Positions 29,933 through 32,609 of a stretch of DNA of 32,609 nucleotides are shown here, piece by piece (within the stretch, counting starts at the first letter, position 1; every line of letters starts with the position of its first letter). Made by a program: the position numbers and the translations under genes. The stretch is from Candidatus Ozemibacter sp. (GTDB lineage Bacteria; Muiribacteriota; Ozemobacteria; Ozemobacterales; Ozemobacteraceae). A model generated the notes under the pieces. The model searched no databases, had not been told where the DNA came from, and saw only the letters and a list, made by a program, of their open reading frames with translations. The stretch is taken from contig JASURT010000011.1 in NCBI GenBank assembly GCA_030446435.1, positions 1 through 32,609 on the forward strand. The letters run 5' to 3'.

Positions 29933-32266
29933 TTAATTGGTTTTTTTTATGGAAATTGTTTTTACGATAAGGGTTCCGTCTGGCGCTGCCTTGAAAGGCA
30001 ACCCCCTCAGATTGATTCTGTCTCCCGGTATCAGTCTGAACAGTTTGCCAGGTCTTGGCAAGGCTTTGACTTTTTTATTGTCAGAAGTAATGCCGATAAG
30101 CGCGCCGTCTGAATCATTTATCATCTGAGTTACAAGCTTGAAATCCTGAACCTGTCCGGCGACAGGCGTTGTAACTACAGCCTTTCTGGTTGAAATCGTA
30201 TCTGGAGTCTCAGAAGTTAGAAACCAGAAAAAAGCAGTAATCAGTGCCGCAGCCGCCAATACTTTTTTCAATGATGCAAGAGTGCTGCCAATATCTGAAA
30301 TTTTTCTAGAAATACCGCCCCAGTCGACCCTGGCCTTGATTTTTTTCAGCTTTTCTTTTTCTTCTTTTAAAGCTGCATTCTGGCTGCTTTCGTCTTTCTG
30401 TGTTTTTTCTGTCAGAAGCTGATGTATTTCTTCTGCATTCGAGATATTCAGCTCTTCCAGGGTATTAACAAGTTTTTCGCGGGTTTCCCGAAAGATCTTT
30501 TCATACTCACTTCGGGTTTCCAGCTGCTTAAGGTCGTTTACACTTTCGATCAAAGGGTTGGCAAGATAGAAGGTCAGACAGGAGTTTATCAGCTCAGTTT
30601 TGCTTTCTTTACGTAAATATTCGCTTAAGATTTCTCTTACAGAAGAGAAATCAAAATGTATTATTGCACCGAGAGCTTTTTTTCTCGTGTGTTCAGAAGG
30701 GTCATTAAGCATTGCCGATAAGAGTTCTCGCGCCATTTCAGGTGAAATGCGGCAAACATTTCGCAGCAGTGTGGTGCGAACCAGTATAGATTTTGAGTTT
30801 ATATGACCCCTGAGAAGAAGAAGGAAACTTTCGGAGTCCAGTTTGGCAAGGTAATCGAAAGCGCTTGCTGCAAGCTCTTCTGATTCGCTTTTTATCAAGG
30901 CTTTTGCTTTTGCCAGCCAGCGGTCGTCATTGTTTTCTGTTGCCGTTCTGAAGGCAGACGACAATATTGATGAGTCATTGCTTTTGAATGCCTCGACAAT
31001 ATCGCAGGGTTCGGCTTCGGCCCTGGTCAAGCTTAAGTTTTCACCCTGAGTTTCTTCGGGTTCAGGGATTTGTGAGCTAACAGCTGTATCTTTTACCTTA
31101 GCCGTAGTTTCGATCAGGGGCTCTGGTGTGGCGGCCTTGTTAAGCCCCTTCAAAAGTTCAGCGTTGTCTTTTTCAATTTGTTCGACAACCGAACGAACTT
31201 TCGGGTTTTCGAGCTTCTGCCGAAAAGCCAGTGCGATTTGCTTCTTTCTTTCATCATTGGCTTCTTCATAAAGTGTGGCGCAATTCAAAACGAAATATCT
31301 GATTTTGACTTTCTCGTTGTATTGTCGCACTGAGACTAGAAATTGCTGAAAATTGTCGCAAATCTCAGAAATTTTTATAATTTCAAGGGCTTTTTTTAGA
31401 AGATCCTGAAGAAACTTTTGTAACGAACCATGGGTTCGGGCTATCTGTTCGCACAGCCGAAAAGGCGTTTCTTTATCGGGGTTAGAGATAATTATGGCGG
31501 CGGCAATTTTTGTTAATTTGGGGTCTTGCTCACTGAAAAGAATCTCAAAAAGGCTTGATTTAATAAGTTCGAAAGGCATTACCGAACAGACGCGTAGCGC
31601 AGCAAGCTTGCCGTGATAATCGCCTTTGCGAAGGCAGTCCTGCAAAAATTCGGCGGCGGTTTCGGGCAGTCTTCTGGCAAGGCCTCTGATTGCCAGCGCT
31701 CTTATGAGCGGATCGGGTGCCAGAACCAGTTTTTCGAAATTCTTTTGCAGAATCTCAGGATATGATTGAATGATGGCTTCAAGGCAGGCCAGCTGCAGTG
31801 ATGAAGAATCTGCAAAAAGATTGCTTTCAAGAAAATTTTGCATCGACGCTGGCCAGCTGCCCATGCATTTCCTTATCAATTCAGCTGTTACTACGGGGTG
31901 TCTTGCTGATTCGACAATTTTCCCTATCTTTTCTTCCGGGTTTTCTTTCACAAAAAAAGCAGTTGAAGTGGCTTTGATAAATTGAAGCTGTTGTGAAGGT
32001 TCAAGCTGATTGAAGCGCGAAAAAATTTCCTTCTCATCGCAAACTGTCTCTGCCTTTTTGCTCTGACCAAGTCTGTCTTCAATGATTCCGATCGCGTGCT
32101 CCAACAGCATGCGACATTCAAGATCAGTTTCGTTTTCAAGCGTTCTTTGCAATGCCTCGAGCAAATCAACCGATCTGCCTATGCGAATGGCCTTTTCGAT
32201 AGCAAAGATTCTGAACGTTTTAAGAGGAACTTCCAGTTCCTGAATTATGTTTTCGACTTCCTTCAA
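29933..32266 (-). CDS. HEAT-repeat protein with C-terminal membrane anchor and extracytoplasmic domain
   Basis: The 777-aa protein is mostly paired short helices of HEAT type (about residues 5-330 and 440-620, e.g. RALAIRGLARRLPETA, then HTRKKALGAIIHF). A Pro/Glu-rich linker (about 380-425), a charged coiled coil (about 620-665), a transmembrane helix (about 675-695) and a C-terminal beta domain of about 80 residues (RLIPGDRINLRGLPFKAAPDG...) also fit. The scaffold is thus cytoplasmic with a small domain outside. HEAT scaffolds bind other proteins; the target is unknown. The start is TTG at 32266 with AGGAA seven bases upstream and no better ATG. It precedes the sigma/anti-sigma/pseudopilin genes, probably in one operon. 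Confidence 0.84.
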   Translation of the reverse strand: MKEVENIIQELEVPLKTFRIFAIEKAIRIGRSVDLLEALQRTLENETDLECRMLLEHAIGIIEDRLGQSKKAETVCDEKEIFSRFNQLEPSQQLQFIKATSTAFFVKENPEEKIGKIVESARHPVVTAELIRKCMGSWPASMQNFLESNLFADSSSLQLACLEAIIQSYPEILQKNFEKLVLAPDPLIRALAIRGLARRLPETAAEFLQDCLRKGDYHGKLAALRVCSVMPFELIKSSLFEILFSEQDPKLTKIAAAIIISNPDKETPFRLCEQIARTHGSLQKFLQDLLKKALEIIKISEICDNFQQFLVSVRQYNEKVKIRYFVLNCATLYEEANDERKKQIALAFRQKLENPKVRSVVEQIEKDNAELLKGLNKAATPEPLIETTAKVKDTAVSSQIPEPEETQGENLSLTRAEAEPCDIVEAFKSNDSSILSSAFRTATENNDDRWLAKAKALIKSESEELAASAFDYLAKLDSESFLLLLRGHINSKSILVRTTLLRNVCRISPEMARELLSAMLNDPSEHTRKKALGAIIHFDFSSVREILSEYLRKESKTELINSCLTFYLANPLIESVNDLKQLETRSEYEKIFRETREKLVNTLEELNISNAEEIHQLLTEKTQKDESSQNAALKEEKEKLKKIKARVDWGGISRKISDIGSTLASLKKVLAAAALITAFFWFLTSETPDTISTRKAVVTTPVAGQVQDFKLVTQMINDSDGALIGITSDNKKVKALPRPGKLFRLIPGDRINLRGLPFKAAPDGTLIVKTISIKKTN

Positions 32267-32538
32267 GGCTTTTTTCCTGAAATAATAGCTGCAAGCCTGT
32301 TTATTGTGCCGTACTTGCCAAAATCTTTCAATCTGTTTAATGCTTCAGCCAAAAAATGTACCACCCGGCTGAAAAAACGTTGATTGAAAAAGTAAACACG
32401 GATGCATTTAATCTTTCTCCGAATTTTCTTGCACTCACTTTTGCAATTAACAAATCAATCGAGAATTTCAGACTTAACTTGTTGGTTTTATGAGATTTTT
32501 GTTAAAATAATTGTGAATAAAATAATGAGGATCAGTGA
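32267..32538. other. Divergent intergenic region (272 bp)
   Basis: AT-rich spacer between the HEAT-protein gene and the gene starting at 32539. It contains a 7-bp inverted repeat TTCAGCC (32344-32350) / GGCTGAA (32367-32373) and, on the plus strand, a weak TTGTTG (32479-32484) and TAAAAT (32503-32508) pair about 30 bp before the downstream ATG. The 95-aa plus ORF at 32096-32383 is a shadow and has no ribosome binding site. Confidence 0.5.
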
Positions 32539-32609
32539 ATGAAAAAATCGGGAACCAAAGTATTCGTCAATCTGCTTTTTTGTGTTTTAGGCCTTCTGTT
32601 GATAAGCCA
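32539..32609 (+). CDS. Partial gene, N terminus of an exported or membrane protein
   Basis: ATG at 32539 follows GAGG at a spacing of eight bases. The 23 complete codons encode a charged start (MKKSGTK) and a strongly hydrophobic stretch (VFVNLLFCVLGLLLIS), a signal peptide or first transmembrane helix. The gene continues beyond the window, so nothing can be said of its product. It is too short for the ORF track and is divergent from the HEAT-protein operon. Confidence 0.6.
   Translation, partial: MKKSGTKVFVNLLFCVLGLLLIS

Noticed and set aside
1-32609. tRNA, rRNA, CRISPR, insertion sequence or prophage
   Set aside because: No conserved RNA sequence, direct-repeat array, transposase, integrase or terminal inverted repeats could be recognised on reading.

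Overview
The window reads as chromosomal DNA of a diderm (Gram-negative type) bacterium. It encodes a lipoprotein with a clean lipobox, many Sec signal peptides, GspI/GspJ/GspK-like pseudopilins, HflK/HflC-like proteins and large membrane two-component kinases. Start usage is relaxed, with several well-supported TTG or GTG starts, and genes are packed with TGATG or ATGA overlaps. There are no rRNA or tRNA genes, CRISPR arrays, insertion sequences or phage genes. The mix of secreted clostripain protease, HEAT-repeat proteins, pseudopilins and giant hybrid kinases would fit a deep-branching environmental lineage such as Candidatus Riflebacteria. That placement is a guess from gene style, not a proof.

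Layout. (1) 53-1720, plus: two YbjQ-family proteins (one soluble, one membrane-anchored) translationally coupled to a membrane M48 zinc protease, ended by a hairpin. (2) 1724-2497, minus: an exported class I glutamine amidotransferase-like hydrolase, divergent from (3) 2618-4216, plus: a soluble REC-HisKA-HATPase-REC hybrid kinase. (4) 4307-4558, minus: a small exported protein. (5) 4781-11260, minus: a probable operon of a 51-aa membrane protein, a 1192-aa membrane hybrid kinase with Hpt, a Na/Pi-cotransporter-family protein with a PhoU-like tail, and a YhcC-type radical SAM protein. (6) 11371-13313, plus: HflK/HflC-like SPFH pair. (7) 13376-17772, minus: two zinc-ribbon DUF4178 proteins, a 62-aa exported peptide, a DUF350 membrane protein and, after a probable attenuating hairpin, a membrane-fused spermidine-synthase-like enzyme and SpeD. 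(8) 17935-19898, minus: an ATP-grasp ligase coupled to an alpha/beta-hydrolase. (9) 20137-25350, plus: secreted clostripain-family protease, STAS protein, NlpC/CHAP-like lipoprotein and a secreted propeller-like protein. (10) 25365-32266, minus: a HEAT-repeat membrane protein, ECF sigma factor, FecR-like anti-sigma factor and three pseudopilin-like proteins. (11) A new plus-strand gene starts at 32539 and runs off the end.

The most interesting block is 13376-19898. SpeD makes decarboxylated SAM, the membrane SpeE-like enzyme would use it for aminopropyl transfer, and DUF350, DUF4178 and a tiny exported Gly/Arg/His-rich peptide surround them, next to an ATP-grasp ligase and hydrolase pair. Together they suggest an envelope-associated polyamine or peptide-modifying system whose chemistry is unassigned. 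The second notable block is the sigma/anti-sigma module built into a pseudopilin operon with a large HEAT-repeat membrane protein.
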